Assembly (NCBI GenBank): GCA_030159075.1 | Contig: BROG01000648.1 | Coordinates: 358,986-422,985 of the forward strand | Origin: Atrina japonica | Lineage: Eukaryota > Mollusca > Bivalvia > Pterioida > Pinnidae | DNA length: 64,000 nucleotides | Direction: 5' to 3' | Shown here: positions 37,246-52,200 of the stretch, piece by piece | How the letters are laid out: every line of letters begins with the position of its first letter | Position numbering within the stretch: position 1 is the stretch's first letter | Translations under genes and position numbers: made by a program | The notes under the pieces: model-generated | The model's input: only the letters and a program-made list of their open reading frames with translations | What the model was told of the DNA's origin: nothing | The model's database searches: none

Positions 37246-40200
37246 TTAGACACAGTGAGAATGAAACATAGTGAGAATGAGATCTAGCGAGTATGAGACA
37301 AAAACAAAAGAGAATAAGGTACAGAGGTAGAAACGACATACACAGAATCAAAACATTAATATTACCAAAACACCCATTTATTTGTACTGAGGTGGAATCC
37401 TTGAATCATACCATTGAATGAAGTTGACACTTCAAGTTGATAAATCTTCAAATTACTCACTCCATCCCATAATATATTACCATTTATATCCTTCCCATTG
37501 TAAGATATTCCAGATAATATACATGCTCCCTCCTACATAAAGAATGAAAGTTACGTACATTACGGTAAGTCCTCTCATAAGATATGGAATTCCTTTTTAT
37601 TCATAAAACAAGAGTCACTTTAAAGTGACATTTGCTGTGGTTTTTTTTGTTTCTTTAAATTAATCTTTCCTTTTTCACTACTTTGATTAAAGCGTAAGAA
37701 TTCTTCAATTCCTATATATTTTGTGAAAATTGCTTGAGAAACCACATTTAGCACTTTATTTACTTGAAATTGCTAAAAGGGGCATTAACTATGTGTGCGT
37801 GGTTGGTTTTTTTGTTTTGTTTTTATTATTTTCCTTTTACTACATAGATTGATATACAATTACAAAAAGAGATATACACAGGCATAAAGACACTTTGTGG
37901 AATTTGCTTCAGATATTGATGTTTGGTAATTGATTAACTCAATCTTACTATTTTGATATGAACACTCCACTGGATATGACCTTATTTTAACAAAATATAT
38001 AGGAATATAAGTTTCCTTATGCCTATGCATAGCTCTTATTTGTTATTTTACATCAAGTGCAAGTAGTAAGAGTTTACCAAATTGAAATAAATTCTTTTGA
38101 AAAACACACCTAAAGCCCTTTATTTCAACTTGACTATTTGTATATGCATACCACACTAGAGCTGAACTTATTTTCACAACATATATAGGAATATAAGATT
38201 TGGATGCCAGTGTATAGCTCTTATTTGGTACAGTACATCAAGTACAAGAAATGAAAGTAGAAAAGTATTTTTTGGTAAACACAGCTAATGCCCCTTTAAG
38301 CAACATCGTATGCCCATCACCATTTCTAACAATCAGGAAGCAGACCATTTTCGAGTTGTCGAAAGCATGGTGAAATCAAAGGGTAGGTTTACAATTAATA
38401 GACATATACATGCCTGCCAAACAAACGAAGTGGGGGATAAATGAACTTACTGGGTGCTTGCCGAATCGAATCAACAGGCTATAATGTACAAATTCCAAAT
38501 CCTATAATGTATGGACGGGAAAATGGTACAGGCAATTTATTTATTGTCTCACCGTGTTGTTGTACCGATTTGTGTAGTCCACTATTTGAATCAAATGCCC
38601 AAAAAGTATATAAATGGACAACTTTTACACAAGTCCAGCTCTACTTCACGACCTGCATATTCGAGGTAAAAAGTCCTAATACATGCGTGTGTATGTACAC
38701 CGTGCGGTCAAACAGGAAAGGCTTCCAAAAAGTCCTAAAGGAACTCCTTCCTTAAAAAATTTGAAACTCGGCAAACATGAATACAAGGTAGCACAAAAAG
38801 GATGAATTAACATATTTGTGTGTGGCAGGACACAAAGCCTGCAAAAAAGTTATATTTTTGTCCAACTTCCATGTACCCAGCAAAGAAAAAAGTGTCATCC
38901 TGCGGTGAAATGAATAACTTACTGAGTGCGGAGTAATAAATGTTGAAACTGCAGTTCAGTGGTACCACTGACTACCAGAAAAAAAGTCATGAGAGGTGTA
39001 GATTACTTCTGGACCAGATGACCAGTCCTACTATATCCTAATAACTATTTATAAAATTCAACACAGATCCAAAAATATGGTGGAGAAGAATATTCTTTAA
39101 CCTGATGATACTTACTGTGTTCTGCATACAATGCTTATGTTTACTTGCACGTAGCATGCACAAGGATGTTGTGAATTCAAAGTGGCCTAATTTTCAGGAC
39201 TTCCTTGAAGATCTTGCCGATGGTTTAATTGGTGATATTAGAGTGAAAAGGGCTGCAAAAAGTCCTAATAATGTATGTACTTAGTACAAAAAGTCCTAAT
39301 CATGTATGTACTTACTGCAAAAAGTCCTAATAATGTATGTACTTAGTACAAAAAGTCCTAATCATGTATGTACTTACTGCAAAAAGTCCTAATCATGTAT
39401 GTAGCTACTGCAAAAAGTCCTAATAATGAAAGTACCTACTTCAAAAAGTCCTAATAATGTATGTACTTACTGCAAAAAACTCCTAATAATGTATGTACTT
39501 ACTGCAAAGTCCTTAAATGTTTCATGTATGTACTTACTACAAAAAGTCCTAATAACATATGTACTTACTGCAAAAAGTCCTAATCATTTTGCACTTACTT
39601 CAGAGTCCTAATCATGTATTTACTTTCTACAAAAAGTCCTAATCATGTATGTACTTACTGCAAAAAGTCCTAATAATGTATGTACTTACTGCAAAAAGTC
39701 CTAATCATATATATACTTACTGTAAAAAGTCCTAATCATGTATGTACACACTGTAAAATGTTCTTATAATGTATGTACTTACTGCAAAAAGTCCTAATAA
39801 TGTATGTACTTACTGCAAAAAGTCCTAATAATGTATGTACTTACTGCAAAAAGTCCTAATAATGTATGTACTTACTGCAAAAAGCCAGGTTCCAAAGTAT
39901 TTAGATACTGTGACCTTACCCCACAGAAGTATATATAGGCACTTTGTCAGGAATCCAAGTCTCTGTAAAATTCAAAATGGATAAGAAACAAAAATAGAGG
40001 AACAATCTTCATAATCCATGAGTAATTATTTTAAAACAAGATGTCTTTGTGAAACACAAATGCCCCTGGTTCCAACAAATTTCTATGCTGGCAAAATATT
40101 ACAATGTCCTACATTTTGACCCCAACCTACCACCAGGGGCATGTGATGTCAGTGAAGTGTAAGCAAGCCTTACATGAACTTACAGTCTAAGTTTGGTTAA

Positions 40201-43200
40201 CTTGAAATATTGCACTTTACATGCATGTGGGACGGAATTACAGAAGACAAACAGACATACAGACGGACGGACAATCCGAACAATAGATGCCTCCTGGTGG
40301 ACCTTTCATGCCGGGGGAATAAAACATAAAAAATATAAATTTCTGGCTTTCGTCTGCAGCTGATAACAATGCCATATTTTTATTCAATTTTTAGCAGGAG
40401 GAAAAACAACAATGAAAAAAGCTGATGTTTGTGTCGGCGTGTTCAAACCTGTAGCCTGTATAAGTTAGAATTCAAAGGGGCATTAACTGTGTTTGCCAAA
40501 AAAAAAATATAATTTGGATTTTTTCAACTTTAACTACTTGTACTTGATGTAAAACAACAAATAAAAGCTATACACAGGCATGACAAATCTTATAGTCCTA
40601 TATATTTTGTGAAAATATGATCAAATAATAGTAAAGTTGAATTATTCAACTGCAAGTGCAAAAGTGCTAAATATGGTTACTCAAGCAGTTTTCACAAAGT
40701 ATATTCCTATATAATTTGTGAAAATAAGGTCAGGTTCAGTGTGGTATGTATATACAATTAGTAAGGTTGGATAAATCAATTGCAGGTGAATAAATGCCAA
40801 GCTGGGTTTCTCAAGCAATATTCACAAAATATATAGGAATTTAAACAATTTTTTGCCTGTGTTAGCATGTTTAGTGTTAAGGTTCACATGTATATTTCAG
40901 ACGATTTAAGATATCTAAAATAAGGGGGTGGAGTATGGCCCTGGGAACACCCATAAATTTCACACTGAAACTTGTCTTGTTATGGGTAATAAGAAAATAT
41001 ATTGTTTAGAGGTGGGGATCTCAATGGCTTTTGAGAATTGAGATTTTTGGAATTAATAGGTTAGGAATGACCCCAGAGACCACCACAAAATATTACCCTA
41101 CTTGTCTTGTCAAAAGTGATAAGAAAATACATGATTTAGGGATAGGGATCTCAACAAATAGTTTAGATAATTGAAGATTTCTGAAATAAGGGGACTGGGA
41201 ATGACCCTAGGGACCCCCAAATTACTACCATACAACTTGTAATGATGAATAAGAAAATATATGGTTTAGATGAGGAGACCTCAACAGTTTTTGAGAAAAT
41301 TGAAGATTTCTGAAATTAAGCGGCAGGTAATGAACTGGGATTCCCCAACATACCTCCATACAACTTATCTTGTCATGGGTAATAAAAAATATAGGGCTTA
41401 GGGGTGGGAAGCTCAACTATTTATGAAATAATTGAAGATTTCTGAAATAAAGGGGTGGGGATGACCCAGAGGACCCCCAAAATATTACCATAGAACTTGT
41501 CTTGTTATGAGGAATAAGAAAATATATGGTTTAGGGGTAGGGGACCTAAATGGTTTTTGAAATAATTGTAATTGAAGATTTCTGAAATAAAGGGTGTGGA
41601 ATGACCCTGAGGATTCCCAAAATACCTCCATACAACTTGTCTTGCAATGGGTAATAAAAAAATACATGGTTTAGGGGAGGGGATCTCAACTATTTTTTAG
41701 ATAATTGACTATTTATGTAATAAAGGGGTGGGGACAACCCTCAAGACCACCAAAATATCACCATTAAACTTGTCTTGTCATGAGGAATAAGACAATATAT
41801 GGTTTAGGGATGGGGATCTCAACTATTTTTTAGATAATTGAATATTTCTGAAATAAGGGGTGGAGATGACCCCTGGGACCTCCAGGATTCTCCAATACAA
41901 TTAGTCTTGCCATGAGGAACCACAAAATATATGGTTTAGAGTGGGGATTTCAACTACATTTAAGATAATGGAAAATTTCTGAAATGAGAGGGGTGGGGAA
42001 TGACAGTGGGGAAAAAGCCTTATATGGCATTGAGCCTCTTACATCATGCCATCTAAGAAAATACCCTAATGTTTCATGGATTTTTACTCTGTAGTTCCTG
42101 TGAAAGGCTGAAGTAGGGAAGATTTTCTAATATTAAGTACATTTTACTATATAGTAAATTTAGCCCTTTCTAACCATGCATTCGGTTTTCCTTTAAGATG
42201 TGTTGGGGTTGAGAAAACAATTTTTGAAGATTTGGCTATTTTCACTATAGTAAATTTAGCCCCACCCTAGGGGCAAAACCCATGCCCTCAGGGTCATGAA
42301 TTTTGCAATTTTGGTAGAGGGTTCCATTCTCTTTTTAACCATATATTCAGTTTTCCTTTAAGATGTGCAGGAGTTGAGAAGAAAATTTTTGAAGATTTGG
42401 CTATTTTTTCTATTTAGTAGATTCAGCCCCACCCTAGGGACAGAACCCATGCCCTCAGGGTAATGAATTTTGCATTTTGGTAGAGGGTTTCATGCTCTTT
42501 CTAACCATATATTTAATTTTCCTTTAAGATGTGCAGGAGTTGAAAGGAAGATTTTTAAAGATTTGGATATTTTTACGATATAGTAAATTTAGCCCCGCCA
42601 TAGGGACATAAAGCATTTGTTTCAGTATCACAGCAGAGAAAAAGAATTTTTAAAATTACCCTATTTTTCATGGTGTTTACCCCCTCACTCGAGCCCCTGG
42701 GGGTGGAGACCACAAATTTTGCAATTTTCATGCTCCTTCAGGAATTGATGCTAGTGACCAAGTTTGGCTGGAATTGGAACAGAGGTTCTTGAGAAGAAGC
42801 TGAAAATGTGAAAAAGTTAACGGACGAAACACAATCACTATAGGTCACACAAGCTTCGCTCAGGTGACTAAAAAGGAAAGCATTTTTTAAAAAATACACA
42901 GCTAATGCCCCATAACATCATAAAATGCAGCAAATACAAAATCCAATGCTTCCTATTACAGAAAACAGAATGCATACCTGGTAGTTGTAAGTAAAATAGT
43001 AACTATCTGGGAAAGAGAACTGTCCAACATGAAAAATACTGGCATATAACAATGCCAACATGAATCGTCTGAAGCTAGGCCCCATACTGAAATAAAAGAA
43101 AATCAGACAAACGTTACAAGGCACTCTCTCACAAAATTTTATTTGTTTTATAATCTATTATCATTAAATGTTTCTAATTACAAAAACAAATATCAGTGCA

Positions 43201-46200
43201 TTGTTGTAACCCTTTCACTCACTCCTATGTTTTAGCTGGTATGCTCTTTTATATTGTTTAGACCAGTCTATTGTGGTTTGTAGGGATAGAAGGTTTAGAT
43301 ATCTCTAATTAAGGCACACAGGCCTAAGGTTGAAGAAAAGCGTCACATCTAAAACAGGTCTTTTTCTATTGTTTCCATGGGACTGAAATTTGGCCACATT
43401 CCCAATACAAAATACATACATGTGGTTTTCCCAATTTGAAGAAAAAAACTTCCAATTTGGTGTTGAGACCACAAATGTAATGAAAATTGAATTAATGTAA
43501 GGGGAAGTCCAATTCAAAATGAGATTCCATTATATTTAAATTTCAATGCATGCAAACAATTTTTAAAAAAAAATATGACACAAATTCATGTTAATTTTTC
43601 AGATGTGTCACCAATGGCATTTTCCAAAAATTGACAGAGAAAGACCCGACATATTGCACATCCTTTATCTAAAGTGGCACGAGCTGTTTTTTTTGTTTTT
43701 TTTAAATTTCTTTGGTCTTTTAATACTTAGATTGATATATAATAACAAAAAAAGTATACAAAGGCATAAAAATTCTTAAATTCCTATTTATTTTGTGAAA
43801 ATTGCTTGAGAAACCCAGTTTGACACTTTTTCACTTGCAATTGATTAATTCAACTTTACTCTTTGTATACATACCACAATAGACCTGACCTTATTTTTAC
43901 AAAATATATAGGAATATCAGACTTTTTATGCCTGTGTATATCTCTTATTTATTATTGTACATCAAGTACAAGTAGTAAAAGTGGAAAAAAATCTAAATAT
44001 TTTTTTTTAGTACACATAGATAACGCACTTTCAATAACACTAAATCCTTGTTGCACGACCATGTTTGTTCCTTAGAGATTTCGTCATTATATAAAATTTT
44101 CTCTTACAGACATTTTAAACCCTATCATATGAAGCCAAAATAAGGCCCCAATCCAAATGCACGTTTCCCATTTTGCATTTTCCCAACTGAAGTCAAATGA
44201 CATTTGGTAGTGTGGGAAGCTGTAATTTCTGTTATATTGATTATAAATAATGTTATAGATGTTTGTTTGGTAAAGTTCTGTCGGTAGGCTAAATAGTCTT
44301 AGCGATGATGATCTCCATAAAATGATCTGACTGTATAATTGAGCATTTAGTTCCAGTATTGAGTACAATGATCTGTTTTCAATTACCCTATGATTCCACA
44401 CATTAAGTACCCTGGTTTACATTTAATCACATCCGGAGTACCCTGATCTGTTTTCAATTACCCTCCAAGTCCCAACATTGAGTACCCTACATTTAATCAC
44501 ACCTTGAGTACCCTGGTCTACATATAATCACCCCCTCAGTACCCTGGGCTACTTATAATCACACTTTGAGTACCCTGGTATACATATAATCAAACCTTGA
44601 GTACCCTGGTTTACTTATAATCACACCTTGAGTACCCTGGTATACATATAATCAAACCCTGAGTACCCTGGTTTATTTATAATCACACCTTGAGTACCCT
44701 GGTTTACTTATAATCACACCCTGAGTACCCTGGTTTACTTATAGATGTTATAATCACACCCTGGGTACCCTGGTTTACTTATAGATGTTAAAATCACACC
44801 CTGAGTACCCTGGTTTACTTATAATCACACTATGAGTACCCTGGTTTAGTTATAATCACACTATGAGTACCCTGATTTACTTATAGATGTTATAATCACA
44901 CCCCGAGTACCCTGGTTTACTTATACATGTTATAATCACACCCTGAGTACCTTGGTTTACGTATAGATGTTATAATCACACCCTGAGTACCCTGGTTTAC
45001 TTATAGATGTTATAATCACACCCTGAGTACCCTGGTTTACTTATAATCACACTATGAGTACCCTGGTTTACTTATAATCACACTATGAGTACCCTGATTT
45101 ACTTATAGATGTTATAATCACACCCTGAGTACCCTGGTTTACTTATAGATGTTATAATCACACCCTGAGTACCCTGGTTTACTTATAGATGTTATAATCA
45201 CACCCTGAGTACCCTGGTTTACTTATACATGTTATAATCACACCCTGAGTACCTTGGTTTACGTATAGATGTTATAATCACACCCTGAGTACCCTGATTA
45301 ACTTATAGATGTTATAATCACACCCTGAGTACCCTGGTTTACTTATAATCACACTATGAGTACCCTGGTTTACTTATAATCACACTATGAGTACCCTGAT
45401 TTACTTATAGATGTTATAATCACACCCTGAGTACCCTGGTTTACTTATAGATGTTATAATCACACCCTGAGTACCCTGGTTTACTTATAGATGTTATAAT
45501 TACACCCTGGTACCGGTATCCTGGTCTACTTTTAATCACACCCTGAATACTCTGGGCATAACTCTTGTGAAAATTGACAAAACATCTTCATTTTACGATA
45601 TGTACATGGTCATATGATACAAATTACACATGCCGAATCTCAAAATATTTGGGTGAAAAGTGTGGTACTAGTTGCACCCACAAGAAAATTGAACACCAGA
45701 AACTAGGTCTAGTAGGGCCATAACTCCAATTCTGCAGAAAGTTGAAACACGACAACAAAACCTATATTATGTATTAAACATTATTGCTTGTGGTGATACC
45801 ATACCAAATTTGAAAGGAAGTACAAAAACGTTCTTGCATTATGTACATATGTACAAATGTACAAATGTCAGCTTCTTTTATCTCAGTTTGAAGCATCGAT
45901 TACCAATATCCACAACATTTAAGAGTAATTCTATGTAAAGACCAAAGAATTATTTAAGTGCTGAGAAATGGTATGTCACAGAATACGCTCATATTTACTA
46001 TATATGTTTATTATAGAATACTAAAACATAATATTGATTTTAAAATTGAAAAAAATATATATTGTTGCCATGGCAACAAAGAGTTGTTTTTCACAAGATT
46101 TGTCCTCTTACCCTTATAGAAAAAGGCATTTTTGCATAGTTTCAACATTTGTTTTTATTTAACATACAAGATATATCAATAATGTAAATATTTTATATGA

Positions 46201-49200
46201 ATCACCTTTGATTAGACATTCAAAACAATAAAAGACAAAGTGATAATCAGTACAGAAGGTATTTTGCCTAACAACTTAAAGAGAGGGTGTTTCTGCAATT
46301 ATCCAATTAGAAGAATTTTATGATTTTTTGATTTTTCAAGAATTAACCCTCCAAAAAATGCAGCATAGAAATTTTAAGAAACTTTGGCCTAAAGTTTGAA
46401 TAAGTCTTATAGAACAATATATTATAAAATCAGAGCGGGTATTTTTTTTCGTTTCTTAGCAACGGTTACTCAAATTTTTGCTATTTTAAGAATTTTCAAC
46501 GTATATAGTTCAACTAAATTTCTCCTATCATTTCAAATCTTCATAATATTTTTAAATCTTACTTTCAAATATAGTAAATAACAACTGCCGAGATCAAATA
46601 ATATATATAATTTCATTATATACTGTATTAGAAATATAATATACCTTAATATACCTTACCCCCAGATTTTCCGCGTCCGTTCAAATCAGGACTCTGACAT
46701 TGTCTCTTTTCGAACCGATTCTATGGCATCTCGTAAATCTTGATTTTTACACAAAACTATGCTATTTGATAATATTTAGAGACACCTATGATCATATACA
46801 ATGATTATATTCAGTTTATCTTAAGTCAAAAAGCTTCAGATTAGTGTAAATTGACCTGACATCTCAACTCCGCCACTGAAATCCGACTAGTGCGCTTTCA
46901 TCAGCCAAAATCTAGGAAATCTAAAATGAACCAAAATTTGAGTAACTTTTTACTGAAAATAATTCAGAATGATGTCCTTAATTATCTTTGAAAAGATTAC
47001 TTAAATAGAATTAGAATTGGGTGAGAAATCAACGATTATTTATTTCGAATCCGCCGCTAATCGAAACTGAAAACACTATACTATCAGGAATCCGACATTA
47101 GCATCCTTTTCGATCCTAACGAAAAATAAGTGATTTTAGTGTCATTTAATGGTATATTTAGAAGGATATCATCATAAACGATTGTGATATATACTTTACT
47201 TAAAGTTTAAATATAACAAATTAACTTAAATCTATCCAATACCTCGACTCCGCCGTCGAAACCGACTACTAATTTTAGTGTGCCAACATAAGACAATGTG
47301 ATGTAAATCGAGTCCAAAAATAATTTTGTATAATTTTCTACTGTGAATGATGTAAAATACCGCAATAAAGATATCCTACAAATATTGTGTTCTTTGAATA
47401 AGTATTGGGGAAGAAATCGACAATTATTTGTTCGAATCCGCCGATTCTCGAATCCGACTCCACCTCCGACTACTACTTTTAGTGACCGACTTAATCAACG
47501 CGAGATAGACGCTCTAGTTTATTACAAACGTATCGTGGTTATTTTTAAGCGCATAACTGACCACGATTTCGGCTGTTTTGACAGAGTGGAAACGGAAAAC
47601 ATTCAAATTCCGGTTTGAGAAAACGGGTAACGATAGATTTGGACGTAAACACCCCCAAAACCTAAAATTTGGTCGTATTTATGAGTGATTTGGTTGCATT
47701 ATGGATCTATTTTTATTGCAAGTACGATTTCTTGTATCCACATTGATGTTGTCCAAGGAATTATTAATTAGTGACAAAAATACCCACTGAGATATTTTGC
47801 TGTTCGTTTCTACTATAGTTACTAAAGTCACTAGAGAAAAATGAGCGATTTCCTATGCTGCGTTTTTACAGAGGCCTGATTTAAATTTGCACGGAATTTC
47901 CCTATATTAACCTAAAAAAACCAACTTTCGACAGGCCTTTTTTAAAACACGGAGGCATTACGATCCCCGATATTTTCTACCTTGTTATATAAACATGTTA
48001 AGATCAACAATAAATACAAAAAACTGCTGTCAAAACCGACATAAATATCACATTTCATGAAATTTACGTAATATGGCTATTTCAATTAGGTTACCATATT
48101 CTATATAGATAAATGACGGTTGCTATGGTAACGAGGGAGTTTTACTGGGAAAAAATTGCAAGGTTTTGTTACTCTCATGCAAGGCTATCATTGTGACCAG
48201 CTGCTTTCAAAATTTGCGATATACCATTTCTGACCAATTTTGGTCTTTATATAGAATTACTCTTAAGTGGGCACACAGAGGTTTTGAAATGAAAAATAAT
48301 TTACTGGTCAACCTGACCAGTGAATTCCTGAATTTCACTGGTTGTAGCAAAATTTTACTTGTCCTTATATAAATATTACTGAAAAATAAAAACAAGGGAA
48401 ATTAAAATTTCAAAACTACTGACCCAAATGATTAATTGGTTGCCAAAATGTTTTGGACAAATATCATTACAAAAAGTAAAGAAAAACACAAAGGAGGACC
48501 AGCAATTTATTATTCCTACACCGGTGAAAAACAAACACAGGCATAATATAAATTAGATCTACTTCGCTTGACTGAAATGCGTTTTAATTTAATTAGCAGG
48601 AATCCTGCCACTGCTAGCTGCATTGAAGTCAATTCTATCCAATTACAAGCACTTTTGAGTAAACACATCTTTAATATTCTGGGGAATGAACGACTTTTAA
48701 ACCTCACTAGGAGTACGTGATACTCACTGTCAGCCATGACACTGACAGGTCAATGTTTAATCACATGGTTCTCACATGATCAGACATAATAATTTCTGCA
48801 TGTGGATAAGATATAACCTTAATATTGATACAAAAAGAGGATTATGTCTTGTCTAAAATAAATGACGGCCGTGACATGAATTTAGCAGGATGGTGGGGCA
48901 CTCGCCCAAACATTTTATTTTGGGCCAGTAACTACTTGTCTTTGTCAGACTTTGATCAACTTCTGGTTGCCCAGTGGTCGCATCTGGGGAGCTGGCGACC
49001 TGATTATTTCAGGCGCGGATTATTTAAAATCATCTGGTTTTACCCAGCGTTTCCACAGAAATTAGCAGAAAACTTGATAGGCCACGAAGCTGCCATATTT
49101 TACAATTATCTGAGTCAATGACACATTTGAACAGATTGAATGGTACGAAAGTTCAAGCTTTTTACTGATCTGAAACTAAAATAAAAAAATAATAGCCTAC

Positions 49201-52200
49201 ATTTTTTTCATTCGATTTTCAATACATGACAAATACGTATAACCAATATTTTATTTGTGTGGAATTGACATTTTAATGTAAATACGTAAAGAATTTATGT
49301 AATGGACAACAATTAAGTGTAAGCCTTCCTTTTTTCCAAGGAACAGCACCCTCGAAGTATTTCAAGTGAGGAATCATTGTGTGACCAGCTCAAAAGATAC
49401 TGTTTCAGCCGAAAAAAAATAGTGGAAACTGAGCCGGACATAATGTCTGGTGAGTTTGTAAATTTTATTGGACCGACCATTTTTTCATCGGATTTGTCTG
49501 TATTTCGCTAAGTCTGTTACATGGATTTTCACAGTATGTCACATTGAAATTAACTCAATAAGTTTATATGGTATGCTTACTCATGAAAACCCTTTATGTA
49601 CCAAAAATGTGTTGCAGTTGTATGAGAGGAACTTTTATACTACATGTAATTATCCTAACCAATCAATCAATCAATCATCAATACATTTACATCTCAAGAG
49701 ATGCAGATATATAGATAGAGGTTAAATCTAGGCATGAGAAGGTAGGTGCTGTATATGTTTTGAAAAACTAAGAAACTTGGTGTATATGAAGATTTATATG
49801 GACCGAAGTTTGGACTATGGTTTATTTGGCACATGGTTATAATACTGTATGAAACTTGGTGTATATGAAGATTTATGGACCGAAGTATGGACTATGGTTT
49901 ATTTGGCACATGGTTATAACTTCTCAATGTCAGTAAAATATTACAATGACAACATCAGCACATTGAGAAGGTAGAAAACTTTTACCTTATGAAGGGGCTT
50001 TCTGGTTTTTGATGTAAGGCATCTTTAGCCATCAGCACTGTAAACTCCCCACGAGTAAATGACAGATATCTTCTCATACTGAACTGTAAAACAAAGAAAA
50101 CATACCAGGGTGCTAGATGTTATGAATGTACATTTCATCATTGGACATAACAAAAAGGCACTAGGGTCAATGTATGACCTTTCAGTGATCTTATACCTGT
50201 AATTTAGTCATTTAAAAGCTCTTCTCCCTATTTTATCCAAATTTATTTTTCAATTTTCCAATTTGCTGAAAATGTATATACACGTATTTAAGTACTAGAT
50301 TTTTCCTGTTAAAAATACTTATAATTATAAACCAGAAAAATCACTTACTATAAATCTCATGATACAGTAATTAACTGTAATATAGTCATGAAATGTAAGT
50401 CAAAATGACCTAATTTGTGGCCTTGAAGTGTCTCACGTAAATAAATTATTTTGGGCCCAGAGTACTCTATCACATAATTGAACCTTGATAAATTCTGAAT
50501 GTTTAATGTTGTTTTACTTCCCGCCATTTCACTTATATGGAGATGTTATTAACAGCCCTTGGTAAACTGTCACAAGTTTTTACCTGTGCTATGGACAGAT
50601 GCCAATTCAGTCAGGTTTATCTTATGTACTTCACCTTCACACATCAGTTCTAAGTTACATCTGAAAGACCCGCAATTTCACTCTGTATGTTGAGCGATTG
50701 GCAATGGAACAGGCACTACTGGTTTTTAAAGTCTTTGGTATGAACTGAACCGGGGAGTCAAACCTTGGACCTTGTGCTTGTGTGTCAAATGCTCTATCCC
50801 AAGATAAGTGGTTAACAGATGTGATGGTCAATTGTATTAATTGTGGGTTGACATCAATCGTCAAATATTAATTTTGGGCTGACAACAATTGTCAGTTATT
50901 AATTAAGGATTGTTTTTCATTTTTTGGACTGCAATCCTTATATTTATGTATATTACCATTTTCTTTTAATCTGTAGTCAGCTGGTTATGAAATTCATTCT
51001 ATGTAATTGGCTTTGCGGTAGGAGTTTTTTCATATGATGTAATAGCTAAACAGCTGTGTGAGACGAGAAGTAGTTCCCCTTTTCTGTCCAGAAATACTAA
51101 ATGGAATTAAGGTTTATTTTCTTATTTTCATATCATTTTGAAAGAAACTAGTGATATGGAAAATTTTGAATAAGTGTCAGATTCGTTTTTAAGTTATTTT
51201 AGAATATTCGTCTGCTTGGTAACCGGAAGGTTAAATGTGTCAGAAGAGAATTGAAATTGCAAATGGCTGCGCCCATGAGTATGCTGAATAATGTATTTAC
51301 AACGAATTCTGATATATTATTAATGGGATATACTATAGAAAGATTTAGTGTGACTTATAAGAAGTGAGACAGCTAATTTTCATTAATGACAACTGAAAGT
51401 AGCCATTTTATGAGACATTTTTTTTACCAAGCAGCTGGAAACCACGATGACTGATTGGTACGTAACCTACGTAAGTAGGCCCATTTCACACGATGCGGGT
51501 GACGAATTGTTTCTGATAGGAATATCCAGTGAAGACAAACAAATCGACTTGTTTATCAAGAGATGCTTGACAAAGTTGCACTAGGCCTTACTTTCTTTCT
51601 TTCTGTTGTAACTATGAAGCCAGACAGTGGTCTGTGGTTCTGGTCATAACATGACCTAGATATATTGCGATATGGGCCTGTAGGCTGTAAAATGTGCTAC
51701 AGATGTAGTGTTTCCGATTTCTTTCTGTGATTTTTATTTGTTTTGTGATAGGCCTAATGTATGGCTTTTAAGATTAAATATATAAGAAATAAACATGTGA
51801 TATTCTATTCTTTATTGATTCGTTCATATATTCTTACGCTGAAAAGTAAAGTGGTTAATACTCGGGGCACGCAACTGCATTTACCGGAATATACAATATA
51901 TCGCTCTATATACTTGCAATGAAGGGAACTGCAGTCGGTATGTAAATATTTGTGAGTTGACAACAATCGTCTGTTATTAACTGACACTAGAATATTTCTA
52001 GAAAATCAACTTTGAAGTTTAGGTCATCTGTATACATGATTAAGATGATAATTTTCTTAGATCACAACAAAAAGAGACAAAGGTATCAAATGTGACTATG
52101 ATGAAACACTGAAAGATGGTCAAACTATAATTTATTTTATCTTTTTCATAAAATCTTACTTTTGTGTCATTCAGTTACATATAGTACTCACCAATGGACC

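Noticed and set aside
36798..37351. Two long minus-strand ORFs (151 and 77 codons), Ser/Leu-rich
   Set aside because: They are the translation of the (GA)n tract and neighbouring scrambled repeat. Only the part at 36798-36864 overlaps real exon sequence.
48516..48737. Minus-strand ORF starting Met-Ala-Asp-Ser-Glu with a donor-like GTGAGT after the third codon
   Set aside because: No downstream exon could be linked and the ORF has no family resemblance. Kept only as a remote alternative first exon.
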